Below are positions 1-8,050 of a DNA stretch of 17,011 nt, piece by piece (the stretch's first letter is position 1; each line of letters opens with the position of its first letter). The notes beneath the pieces are model-generated. The model saw nothing but the letters and a program-made list of their open reading frames with translations. It made no database searches and was not told the origin of the DNA. The DNA lies in contig CAZDLO010000076.1 in NCBI GenBank assembly GCA_964506325.1, forward strand, positions 1 through 17,011, read 5' to 3'. Origin of the DNA: CAINVV01 sp964506325. Lineage in GTDB: Bacteria; Bacteroidota; Bacteroidia; Bacteroidales; Prolixibacteraceae. Made by a program: the position numbers and the translations under genes.

Positions 1-1542
1 GCCAAACTTCTTCAGGCACGGGGATACAGGGTCACCATTCAAAAACTGGATCCTTATATCAATGTTGATCCGGGAACCCTGAATCCCTATGAACACGGAG
101 AATGTTTTGTGACAGAGGATGGAGCGGAAACAGACCTGGATCTTGGGCATTATGAGCGTTTTCTTAACTCACCTACCTCACAGGCCAACAATGTCACAAC
201 TGGCAGAATCTACCAATCTGTCATCAATAAGGAAAGAAGGGGAGATTACCTTGGGAAAACAGTTCAGATTATTCCACATATTACAGATGAAATTAAACGC
301 TACATCAAATTCCTTGGCAGCAAGAAAAAATTTGACGTTGTTATTTCAGAAATAGGAGGAACTGTTGGTGACATCGAATCTTTACCCTATATAGAGTCAG
401 TTCGACAGATGAAGTGGGAGTTGGGAACAGATGCCCTGATCATTCACCTTACACTTGTTCCCTATTTATCAGCATCCGGCGAATTGAAGACTAAACCTAC
501 CCAGCACTCCGTGAAGCAGTTGCTGGAAAACGGTGTGCAGCCCGATGTGCTTGTTCTGCGCACTGAACACCAGTTAACACCTGATTTGAAAGGGAAAGTA
601 GCCCTGTTCTGTAATGTCAGCAAGGAATCTGTGATTGAATCAATTGATGTTTCTACGATTTATGAGGTCCCAATCCGGATGAAGGAAGAAAGGCTTGATG
701 AAATAGTTTTAAAAAAGCTGGGACTGCCTTTAGGATCTGAACCAGATTTGAAAAGCTGGAACGAATTTCTATATCGATACAAAAATCCAAAAAAAGAGGT
801 TAGAATTGCCCTGATTGGTAAATATGTTGAGCTAAAGGATGCTTATAAGTCTATAGCAGAAGCAATTATACATGCCGGAGCCTCCAATGAATGCAGGGTA
901 AAGGTTGAGTGGATACATTCTGAAAAGATCAATGAAGAGAATATTGAAAAGAAATTAAAAGGTTGCCAGGGAATAATAATTGCACCCGGTTTTGGGCATA
1001 GGGGAATTGAAGGAAAGATACTGGCTGCAAAATATGCACGTGAACTGAAGATCCCATATTTCGGAATATGCCTGGGTATGCAGATAGCTGTAATTGAATT
1101 TGCCAGAAACGTACTTCACCTGGCAAATGCCGACTCCACTGAAATGAACCCTCTGACTAAGTATCCGGTTATTGACCTGATGGAAGAGCAAAAGGGCATT
1201 ACAGACAAAGGTGGAACAATGCGCCTTGGCTCCTATGACTGTCTTCTTAAGAAAGATTCATTCTCCTATGAAGCTTACGGTAAAATGAAGATATCCGAAC
1301 GCCACCGCCATCGGTACGAATTCAATAATTCCTACCTGTCAAAATTTGAAGAAGCAGGTATGATATCAACAGGTATCAATCCTGACACTGATCTTGTTGA
1401 AGTAATTGAAATGCCTGAGCATCCATGGTTTGTGGGTGTCCAGTTTCATCCTGAATACAGGAGTACCGTACTCCAGCCGCATCCTCTTTTTGTGGCTTTT
1501 ATTAAAGCGGTTATTGACAATTCTCAAAAACACACAAATTAA
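1..1542 (+). CDS. pyrG: CTP synthase, 5'-truncated by the window edge
   Basis: CTP synthase makes CTP from UTP, ATP and glutamine in the cytoplasm, the last step of pyrimidine nucleotide synthesis. The open frame runs from base 1, so the true start lies upstream of the window. By comparison with the E. coli protein about 25 N-terminal residues, including the P-loop, are missing. The amidoligase domain is recognisable from KLDPYINVDPGTLNPYEHGE and DGAETDLDLGHYERF. The C-terminal class I glutamine amidotransferase domain has its nucleophile in GICLGMQ (Cys codon at 1069) and the His-Glu pair in QFHPEYRS (His codon at 1447). The GTG at 109 lies inside the conserved synthetase domain and is not a real start. 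yidC follows after 3 nt, so the two are very probably co-transcribed. Identification is secure. Confidence 0.97.
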   Translation, partial: AKLLQARGYRVTIQKLDPYINVDPGTLNPYEHGECFVTEDGAETDLDLGHYERFLNSPTSQANNVTTGRIYQSVINKERRGDYLGKTVQIIPHITDEIKRYIKFLGSKKKFDVVISEIGGTVGDIESLPYIESVRQMKWELGTDALIIHLTLVPYLSASGELKTKPTQHSVKQLLENGVQPDVLVLRTEHQLTPDLKGKVALFCNVSKESVIESIDVSTIYEVPIRMKEERLDEIVLKKLGLPLGSEPDLKSWNEFLYRYKNPKKEVRIALIGKYVELKDAYKSIAEAIIHAGASNECRVKVEWIHSEKINEENIEKKLKGCQGIIIAPGFGHRGIEGKILAAKYARELKIPYFGICLGMQIAVIEFARNVLHLANADSTEMNPLTKYPVIDLMEEQKGITDKGGTMRLGSYDCLLKKDSFSYEAYGKMKISERHRHRYEFNNSYLSKFEEAGMISTGINPDTDLVEVIEMPEHPWFVGVQFHPEYRSTVLQPHPLFVAFIKAVIDNSQKHTN

Positions 1543-1545
1543 TCT

Positions 1546-3471
1546 ATGGATAAAAATACCATCGCCGGACTTGTTCTGATATTTATTATTTTATTTTCTG
1601 CCAGTTATTTTAACCGACCATCTGAAACGGAATTAGAGAAGCTCCGGCAAAAAAATGATTCAATAAACCTTGCTGAAGTATCAAAGGCAAGTGAAAAGAT
1701 AAAAGTGGCAGAACAGGCTGCTGCTCAGGTTAGTATTGTTCCTGTTGATACTGCCGTTGTTAATAGTGAACTTTCCAGCCTTTATGGAGTTTTCGCTGTT
1801 GCTGCAAAAGGTGAGGAAAAATTTGTGACCCTTGAAAATAACCTGATGAAGGTTGTCCTTTCCTCAAAAGGCGGTAAGATATTTTCCGTTGAGTTGAAAG
1901 AGTATAAAAGATTCAACGGAAAGCCTCTGGTTCTCTTTGAAGGATCAGACAATCGGTTCGGATTGAATTTCTTCTCTCAGAACAAAAGCATTCAGACAGA
2001 TCAATTTTTCTTTCAACCATCTGTAAAAGAAGATGTTGTAACGGTCTCTGGAACAACTGTACCTAAAGGCAAGGAGGGACGGGAGAAATTCACCAAGGAG
2101 ATTGCCGGTGATTCAATATCGGTTTCCATGCGCCTGGATGCAGGAAGCAACGTTTTCATAGAATTTGTCTATACGCTGAAAAATAATTCTTACCTGGTTG
2201 ACTTTGACATCAATACTTCAGGGTTAAGAAAATTGGCAGGTGCAAATTCTGAATTTGTCGATTTCCTTTGGAGCCAAAGTATGCCAAGACAGGAGAAAAT
2301 GTCAAAATTCGGAGAGAATAGCCATTCAACTATCTTCTATAAGTTTGATAAAGACGATGTTAACTCCCTAAGCACTACAAAAGACGAGGCAAAACCATTG
2401 TCAACGAAAGTGAAATGGGTTGGATTTAAAAACCAGTTTTTCTCTTCTGTTCTTATAGCTGACGAGGCCTTTCAAAATGGACAGATTTCCAACAAGAGAA
2501 AAGAAACTGATTCTTCCTACGTTGCTGAAATGATGGCAGACCTCACTATTCCTCTTGATATTAAAGGCAGCGAGAGTTTTCCGGCAAAAATTTACTTTGG
2601 TCCGAACCAATACAATACACTGAAACAATTTGACCTGGGGTTGGAAGAACAACTTTCACTTGGCTGGACTATTATAGGGTGGGTTAACAAGTTCATCGTA
2701 ATTCCTGCATTTGATTTTCTGCGTCGTTACATTGGAAATTTTGGACTTATCATCCTGCTGCTGACAATTTACATCAAGTTGCTGACATTGATCTTTACCT
2801 ACAAGTCATACCTGTCATCGGCAAAGATGCGGCTCCTGAAGCCTGAAATTGAAGAGATTCAGAAAAAATATGGCGATGATAAAAAGCTCGAATCCCAGCA
2901 AGCAGTTATGGCTTTTTACAAAAAAGCTGGGGTCAATCCATTGGGAGGCTGTCTGCCAATGCTTCTGCAGTTTCCCATACTTGTTGCCATGTTCTATTTC
3001 TTCCCGATCTCCATTGAGCTTCGCCAGCAAAGCTTTTTATGGGCACCGGACTTGTCTACCTATGATTCAATCATGACTTTGCCATTTACAGTTCCGTTTG
3101 GATTCGGCAATCACGTTAGTTTATTCTGTCTTCTTATGACAATTACGAATATCTTCTACGTAAAATACAACAATGAAATGACTGGTGCAGGCACACAGCA
3201 GATGCCGGGTATGAAAACCATGATGTACCTGATGCCGGTGATGTTTTTGTTTATATTCAACAGCTATGCTGCAGGACTGAGCCTTTATTATTTCCTGTCC
3301 CTGCTTCTGACATTCGTACAGATGTACATCTTCAAAAAGCTGATCAATGAAGACAAGATTCATGCACAACTCAAGGCCAAACAAAAAGTACCGGTTGTGA
3401 AATCGAAATTTCAGTCTCGCCTCGAAGAAATGACCAAACAAAAGGCTCTTTCCGATAAAAGGAAAAAATAG
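1546..3471 (+). CDS. yidC: Membrane protein insertase YidC (Oxa1 family)
   Basis: YidC inserts and folds inner-membrane proteins, alone or with SecYEG. At 641 aa it is the long Gram-negative form. There is an N-terminal transmembrane anchor (about residues 5-22, LVLIFIILFSASYF), a large periplasmic beta domain (about 80-370), and then the conserved Oxa1 core with several hydrophobic helices from about residue 385. The core contains SAKMRLLKPEIEEIQKKYG, where Arg429 matches the conserved groove arginine of the family, followed by NPLGGCLPMLLQFPILVAMF. The C-terminal tail is very basic (many Lys), as in family members that contact the ribosome. The gene starts 3 nt after pyrG and ends at the left foot of a strong terminator, so it is the last gene of its transcript. 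Length and motifs look complete. Confidence 0.97.
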   Translation: MDKNTIAGLVLIFIILFSASYFNRPSETELEKLRQKNDSINLAEVSKASEKIKVAEQAAAQVSIVPVDTAVVNSELSSLYGVFAVAAKGEEKFVTLENNLMKVVLSSKGGKIFSVELKEYKRFNGKPLVLFEGSDNRFGLNFFSQNKSIQTDQFFFQPSVKEDVVTVSGTTVPKGKEGREKFTKEIAGDSISVSMRLDAGSNVFIEFVYTLKNNSYLVDFDINTSGLRKLAGANSEFVDFLWSQSMPRQEKMSKFGENSHSTIFYKFDKDDVNSLSTTKDEAKPLSTKVKWVGFKNQFFSSVLIADEAFQNGQISNKRKETDSSYVAEMMADLTIPLDIKGSESFPAKIYFGPNQYNTLKQFDLGLEEQLSLGWTIIGWVNKFIVIPAFDFLRRYIGNFGLIILLLTIYIKLLTLIFTYKSYLSSAKMRLLKPEIEEIQKKYGDDKKLESQQAVMAFYKKAGVNPLGGCLPMLLQFPILVAMFYFFPISIELRQQSFLWAPDLSTYDSIMTLPFTVPFGFGNHVSLFCLLMTITNIFYVKYNNEMTGAGTQQMPGMKTMMYLMPVMFLFIFNSYAAGLSLYYFLSLLLTFVQMYIFKKLINEDKIHAQLKAKQKVPVVKSKFQSRLEEMTKQKALSDKRKK

Positions 3472-3518
3472 ATTGCAATGAAAAAAAGCCCCATACAGGG
3501 GCTTTTTTTCATTGCAAT
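3472..3518. terminator. Bidirectional intrinsic terminator between yidC and ribH
   Basis: A perfect 21-bp inverted repeat (arms 3472-3492 and 3498-3518, loop ATACA) begins on the base after the yidC stop codon. The GC core GCCCC/GGGGC is flanked by A7 on the left and T7 on the right, so both strands give a GC-rich hairpin followed by a U-tract. It should stop transcripts from yidC (+) and from convergent ribH (-). Confidence 0.93.
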
Positions 3519-3538
3519 ACTTCCGTTAATATATTAGA

Positions 3539-4036
3539 TCAGGAAACATTACTGGTCATTTTTTGGCTCAGGGCAACCATTTTAATCGCAGTATAGGCTG
3601 CTTCCTCTCCCTTGTTACCCAACCGTCCGCCAGCACGGTCCAATGCCTGCTGCTGGTTATCAGTTGTCAGAATACCAAAAATAAATGGTATGCCATACTC
3701 AAGGTTCAATTTTGTTGTGCCATAGGTTATTCCCTGGCAGATAAAATCAAAATGTCGTGTCTCCCCCTGGATTACACAACCAAGTAAAATAACTGCATCA
3801 ACATCAGTGTTTTCGGCCATTAGTTGTCCGCCAAGCGTCAGTTCGAAGGTGCCGGGAACCTCTTCGATGTGAATGTCTTCGGAGTTTGCTCCATATTTCA
3901 AAAGGGTGTCGACAGCTCCGTTCTTAAGGGGAACAGTTACCTCTGGATTCCATTCAGCATAGACAATCGCGAATTTCATCCCTTTGGCATCAGGAACTTC
4001 ATGTTTTACATGGTCAGACAAGTTTACAGTAGCCAT
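3539..4036 (-). CDS. ribH: 6,7-dimethyl-8-ribityllumazine synthase
   Basis: RibH condenses 5-amino-6-ribitylaminouracil with 3,4-dihydroxy-2-butanone 4-phosphate to form the direct precursor of riboflavin. The 165-aa protein has the usual length. It shows the substrate segment PGTFELTLGGQ (about 61-71), the catalytic-His motif GCVIQGETRHFDFICQG with His95 (equivalent to His88 of B. subtilis), and the phosphate-binding region DRAGGRLGNKGEEAA with Arg134. Trp29 in AEWN stands where many family members have Phe; an aromatic residue is expected there. The gene stands alone: it diverges from the PAP2 phosphatase gene and converges on yidC. No FMN riboswitch is visible in the short leader (see promoter at 4073-4080), so it is probably not FMN-regulated through RNA. 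Confidence 0.96.
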   Translation of the reverse strand: MATVNLSDHVKHEVPDAKGMKFAIVYAEWNPEVTVPLKNGAVDTLLKYGANSEDIHIEEVPGTFELTLGGQLMAENTDVDAVILLGCVIQGETRHFDFICQGITYGTTKLNLEYGIPFIFGILTTDNQQQALDRAGGRLGNKGEEAAYTAIKMVALSQKMTSNVS

Positions 4037-4072
4037 AATAGTTGAAAATATTATTTATGAATTAAAGCGAAT

Positions 4073-4080
4073 CAAAATTA
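4073..4080 (-). promoter_or_regulatory. Candidate ribH promoter -7 element
   Basis: Read on the minus strand this is TAATTTTG, an exact match to the Bacteroidota -7 consensus TAnnTTTG. It predicts a start near 4067 and a leader of about 30 nt before ribH. No convincing -33 TTTG element is seen at the expected spacing, so confidence is moderate. Confidence 0.5.
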
Positions 4081-4156
4081 CCCATTAATGTGAAAAGATT
4101 ACCTATCTCCTGCATTTATTCACTAGTTTTATCTTTTACTTTCCCGGTTATTTTCA

Positions 4157-4942
4157 ATGAAAAAAAGATGCTGTTCGCTTATCCTGCTGTTTTTCTTGTT
4201 TGTAGGTGCCATGGCGCAGGATCTGTCATCATTTTTGCCCAGGGAATATCTCAGCCATGCATCCGACTCAGTTAAGTCCGCATTTTCCTCTTCCGAAAGA
4301 AAAAATTCGTTAGTCAGATCACTGATATTACCTGTTTCACTGGTAACTTCAGGTGTAATTGTGGAAGTACTTCCTCCTGGTGCGGTATTCAGTAAAGAGC
4401 GAATCCAGCAACATGTTCAGGATAAAATGAATGGGTTCAGTACTTCTGCTGACAATTACCTTCAATATGCTCCGCTGGCTGCAATGTTTGGACTTAGTTT
4501 AGCCGGCATTAAAAGCAAAAGTGACTTGAAAAACCAGGTTGTCATTACAGTTAAATCGGAATTACTGGTCTCGGCTGTTGTTTTGACCCTAAAATATTTT
4601 ATTCACGACATGCGTCCTGACAAAAGTTCAGATAATTCAATGCCTTCAGGACATACAGCTCAAGCATTTGCATCAGCAACACTGCTTGATATCGAATACA
4701 GGGATACCTCTCCCTGGATAAGTGTTGGTGGATATCTCTGTGCCGCGGCTACTGGCTTTTTGCGTGTGTCCAACAACAGGCACTGGGCATCTGATGTTTT
4801 GATCGGTGCCGGAATTGGCATTGCTTCAGTCAGAACAGTCAGCCTGACGCACCGTTACAAGTGGGGAAGAGGTCAAGCTGGTGTGTTGCTGCCTGCAATC
4901 TATCCCAGAGGAGGAGGGGTCGTTTGGGCCATGAAATTCTAA
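4157..4942 (+). CDS. Exported PAP2-family phosphatase
   Basis: This 261-aa protein belongs to the PAP2 (type 2 phosphatidic acid phosphatase) superfamily, whose members remove phosphate from lipids or other phosphoesters at the cell envelope. All three signature motifs are present: K146-x6-R153-P154 (KYFIHDMRP), PSGH at 163-166, and R203-x5-H209-x3-D213 (RVSNNRHWASD). The N-terminus (MKKRCC followed by LILLFFLFVGAMAQ) is a signal peptide with a likely cut after AMA. Two or three further hydrophobic segments (about 55-72, 102-118, 130-148) fit membrane association. The substrate cannot be told from sequence; lipid A, undecaprenyl-PP or phosphatidyl-glycerophosphate are possibilities within the family. 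It converges on the B12 operon with only 41 nt between, and no functional link is implied. The ATG at 4157 is chosen because it opens directly into the signal peptide. Confidence 0.85.
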   Translation: MKKRCCSLILLFFLFVGAMAQDLSSFLPREYLSHASDSVKSAFSSSERKNSLVRSLILPVSLVTSGVIVEVLPPGAVFSKERIQQHVQDKMNGFSTSADNYLQYAPLAAMFGLSLAGIKSKSDLKNQVVITVKSELLVSAVVLTLKYFIHDMRPDKSSDNSMPSGHTAQAFASATLLDIEYRDTSPWISVGGYLCAAATGFLRVSNNRHWASDVLIGAGIGIASVRTVSLTHRYKWGRGQAGVLLPAIYPRGGGVVWAMKF

Positions 4943-4983
4943 GTGCAAGTGATTTTACAAGGATTCAGGATTTCTTGATGAAC

Positions 4984-6063
4984 TTATTGAAAGCAAAATC
5001 TGCCGGGTATAATGCCTGTTTTAAACCTGTCTCTCAGAACACCTGACCTGTCGAAGCGGTTGATCCAACCAGGCTGCTGGTAATCCAAAGCATCGCTGAC
5101 ATAAATATCTCCGTTCAGCGGATCGATACCAAGGCCATACAAAAGCTTGGTATTCAATGATACTAAAGGTTTTACGGGAAGGGATTGGGCAACAGCAGAC
5201 ATTCTGAAAACTTCATTGCCGGAGAGGTAAAAGAGATTTTCTCCATGACCATCTATAGTAAGCTTAACGGGTTTTGTACCGGCAGGGAAATTCAAGCTAA
5301 GGTCTGCTTTCTCTGAAATAGGATCTATCCTCTGCAGTACGGGCGTTCCTTTTGCCGGATCACCTTGCGCTGACTGACATAAAACCCATATCTTATTATA
5401 CCTGTCCATGACAATTCCGCAGGGCTGGTCTCCTGTCGGAATCTCATTTATTACCTGGTCTTTTTCCGTATCGATTACGAGAATTGTCTTATCACCAGAC
5501 CAACAGGTCACGAACAACTTTTTTCCGGACTGAACCATTTCCTCTGTGGAAGGATGCGAAGGGCAGGGTATATGTCCCGAGATTACGTTTCCAGATATAT
5601 TGACAATTGTAATTTTTCCAGCATAAAGATCAGATACATAGGCCTTTTCATTGTTTACAAAATGCAAGTACCTGGGAGAAACTAGTCCGTTGATTTTCCC
5701 GGTATATTTTCCGGTAGCCGTATCAATCACGTATATTTTTCCTGAATTGTTTACCACTATGTAACCTTTTGAATTTCTGACCGACATTGATTGAGCGACA
5801 TCTCCCAGTGGTAAACCATTAACCCTGTAAAAAATATCGTTCTGTACCTCTTTTTTCAGCGTGTCATAAAAGGACAGAGTAGCATTTCCATACATGAAAT
5901 TTCCCTCGTTCACTACAAAAAGACCTCCTGCTGCAAGATTTATATTGCCCTGTTGCCTGTGTTCCACAACCCACTGATCGTCTTGCATGCAGCCTGACAT
6001 CACAATCGTCATCAGGATGAAGAATGAACAGAAGCGAAAAATGTAATTAGCACTAAAAATCAT
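4984..6063 (-). CDS. btuG: BtuG-like surface lipoprotein, YncE-type beta-propeller
   Basis: This 359-aa protein has a lipoprotein signal ending in the lipobox VMSGC (Cys25). The following MQDDQ is acidic, like the surface-export signals of Bacteroidota lipoproteins. The rest is made of repeated blades such as GKIYVIDTATGKYTGKI, AYVSDLYAGKITIVNISG and KTILVIDTEKDQVINEIPTG, as in YncE/DUF5074-type beta-propellers. In Bacteroides, BtuG proteins of this fold bind vitamin B12 very tightly and cap BtuB. The assignment here rests on fold plus context: the gene overlaps the receptor gene by 11 nt (6053-6063) and lies in a transcript led by a cobalamin riboswitch. Actual cobamide binding is inferred; the generic name would be YncE-like surface protein. 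It is the last gene of the operon and no strong terminator is visible after it. Confidence 0.78.
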   Translation of the reverse strand: MIFSANYIFRFCSFFILMTIVMSGCMQDDQWVVEHRQQGNINLAAGGLFVVNEGNFMYGNATLSFYDTLKKEVQNDIFYRVNGLPLGDVAQSMSVRNSKGYIVVNNSGKIYVIDTATGKYTGKINGLVSPRYLHFVNNEKAYVSDLYAGKITIVNISGNVISGHIPCPSHPSTEEMVQSGKKLFVTCWSGDKTILVIDTEKDQVINEIPTGDQPCGIVMDRYNKIWVLCQSAQGDPAKGTPVLQRIDPISEKADLSLNFPAGTKPVKLTIDGHGENLFYLSGNEVFRMSAVAQSLPVKPLVSLNTKLLYGLGIDPLNGDIYVSDALDYQQPGWINRFDRSGVLRDRFKTGIIPGRFCFQ

Positions 6064-8050
6064 AGCTTAAGATGATTTGAAAGTTTCTTCCGGGCATCGG
6101 GCGCTGTAATACTGTTCTGTATTGCTCATCGAAAATATTCAGAATCTTGAATTCTGTTTTTAACTGGTTAGCTGTCAATGGAAACAGGATTCCGATTTGC
6201 AGGTTATTCATTAAATAGGGATAGAGGTAATCAGATATTGTTTCACTGCTGTTGGCGGTGGTAGTGTATCTTTTGCTGTAATAATTCCACATCCAGTCTA
6301 TATAGAATGGCGCGAAGTCACAATGAAAATTCAGATTGGCCGAATTCCTGGGAATATAGGGCAACTGCTTTCCAAAAGCAGGGCTATGCTCTGTTTGATT
6401 AATGGTGCTGGTGAATGCGTAATTTGCTTTTATTTTATAGCGAACAGATTTATAATGTCCGCTAAATTGCACATTCGCTTCGGTTCCAAAGCTCCTGACC
6501 TTGTCCAGGTTGAAAGGTTCCCAGTAACCCTGAAAGCTTGGTAGCCAGATGATCCAGTTATTGATATTGGAATGGAAAACCGATAACCCCGTTTGAAGAC
6601 TTGCATTACCTATAACAAAATGGTCTGAGGCATCTATATCAAACTGGATGCCTTTCTCTGATTTGAGTTCAGGATTTCCTCCCGGGAAATAGTAGAGGTC
6701 ATTAAGGGTAGGGGGATGACTGTTGTATGCAATGGAACCTTTGAAATTCAATGAATTGCCTGGATTTGGCCGATAACTCATACTAATGAGGGGCAATATG
6801 GCTTCATGGTTAAAATCAATGAGGGATTCACGGAGTAAAAAAACCGAAATAAGTCTGGGAGTCAACCGGGTTTCCAACTCTGCAAAAATAGAATTTTCGT
6901 TTCTGCCTTTGTTGTATCCTTCAAACCGACCTGTCATCAGCCTGTTGCCGGTATCTACTTTGTACAGATTTGCTTCAATTCCAGTTTTATAAGTAAAAAC
7001 ATCATTGATCTGATACCTGAAAGACATTTTGTTGATAAATGAGACTATTGCCGCATCAGCATCAATCACCAGCTGGTTATTGGCCCCGCTAATCCTGTTT
7101 TCAAGGCTGTAGGAAGAGTTTTGAAAGTTAAGCGCTGACAGTATAGACAATTTGCTTCTGGTCCCAAATCGCTTCCATTCGGCCACATTACGAAGGGCAT
7201 TTTCAGACTGCCGGTTGATATTTGCTGAACCATCACTTTCATTGGTCTGTAATTGAGGAATGCTTCGTTCATTGTGCTGCAGCCAGGTTCTCACAGAGAA
7301 AGTCTGATTTGGCGCTGTCATCAGGTAAAACTCCTCTAAAAATCCATAATTCAGATAATCAGCATTTTTATTTTTTTCACGGTTGAAAATGTAATCACCT
7401 GTTTCCGTAGAAATTGAAGCGTTCATCTTGTTTGTGAAAGAAAAGTCGTTGGAAGAAGAGTTGAAAAAGACGGAACTTTTTGACTGGACCTTCCTGTTGC
7501 CAAAATTTAATTGCAGGTATTCATCAAAGGTTTTGTAGCTGCCAACTCCCGTGATGAATTTTCCTGAACGTATATTTCTCCAATCGGGCCTGTTTTCCAG
7601 CTGAATAGTTCCTCCAAGCGCACCGGATGATTCACCGAGCGATGATGAGCCGTGGAGCAATTTTACTTCATCTGTAAAATAGACGGGAATAAGGGAAAAG
7701 TCGACCATTCCAAGCATGGGAGAATTAAGTTCGAGGCCATTCCAGGTTACCCTGGTGTGCGAAGGAGCAGTTCCGCGAAAAGAGGCAGTTGCCATCGCAC
7801 CCCTTCCGTACTCCTTGATGAAAATGGGGGTATTTTGGGAGAGAAGTTCTGAAAGCCTTACCGTTATTGATTTTGCCAATGTTGCCGAATCAATTTCCGA
7901 CCTGGTTTCATTGATATTTCCAGGCCATCTCCTGCCATCTATCTGGATAGACTGCAATCGAACAGTATCTTTTATGTTCTGGGAAAATGCGGGTTTTGAC
8001 GCCAGGGAAAATAGCCAGACCAGGGCCAGCAAAAATGCGGAATGCTTCAT
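6053..8050 (-). CDS. btuB: BtuB-type TonB-dependent outer-membrane receptor (cobalamin)
   Basis: This 665-aa protein is a TonB-dependent receptor. It has a cleavable signal peptide (MKHSAFLLALVWLFSLASKPAFSQ), a short TonB-box-like stretch (DTVRLQSIQIDG, about 28-39), a plug domain with VRLSELLSQNTPIFIKEYG, ASFRGTAPSHTRVTWNGLELNSP and SSLGESSGALGGTI (about 60-150), and a long beta-barrel ending in FQIILSYDF with the C-terminal Phe of barrel proteins. It lacks the N-terminal carboxypeptidase-like domain of SusC-type receptors, which fits a small-molecule transporter. Substrate specificity for cobamides is inferred from the upstream cobalamin riboswitch and the BtuG-like partner. It overlaps the preceding lipoprotein gene by 4 nt (ATGA) and the following gene by 11 nt, so translation is probably coupled. 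Uptake would need TonB/ExbBD, which are not in the window. Confidence 0.88.
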   Translation of the reverse strand: MKHSAFLLALVWLFSLASKPAFSQNIKDTVRLQSIQIDGRRWPGNINETRSEIDSATLAKSITVRLSELLSQNTPIFIKEYGRGAMATASFRGTAPSHTRVTWNGLELNSPMLGMVDFSLIPVYFTDEVKLLHGSSSLGESSGALGGTIQLENRPDWRNIRSGKFITGVGSYKTFDEYLQLNFGNRKVQSKSSVFFNSSSNDFSFTNKMNASISTETGDYIFNREKNKNADYLNYGFLEEFYLMTAPNQTFSVRTWLQHNERSIPQLQTNESDGSANINRQSENALRNVAEWKRFGTRSKLSILSALNFQNSSYSLENRISGANNQLVIDADAAIVSFINKMSFRYQINDVFTYKTGIEANLYKVDTGNRLMTGRFEGYNKGRNENSIFAELETRLTPRLISVFLLRESLIDFNHEAILPLISMSYRPNPGNSLNFKGSIAYNSHPPTLNDLYYFPGGNPELKSEKGIQFDIDASDHFVIGNASLQTGLSVFHSNINNWIIWLPSFQGYWEPFNLDKVRSFGTEANVQFSGHYKSVRYKIKANYAFTSTINQTEHSPAFGKQLPYIPRNSANLNFHCDFAPFYIDWMWNYYSKRYTTTANSSETISDYLYPYLMNNLQIGILFPLTANQLKTEFKILNIFDEQYRTVLQRPMPGRNFQIILSYDF

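Noticed and set aside
109..1542. GTG at 109 as the pyrG start
   Set aside because: Codons 1-36 in the same frame match the conserved CTP synthase N-terminal domain, so the gene begins upstream of the window.
3121..3441. 106-aa open frame on the - strand opposite yidC
   Set aside because: It is antisense to the conserved YidC membrane core; the Cys/His-rich translation is what the reverse of this region would give by chance.
4037..4156. FMN riboswitch upstream of ribH
   Set aside because: The gap between ribH and the phosphatase gene is only 120 nt and the conserved FMN aptamer elements are not present on the minus strand.
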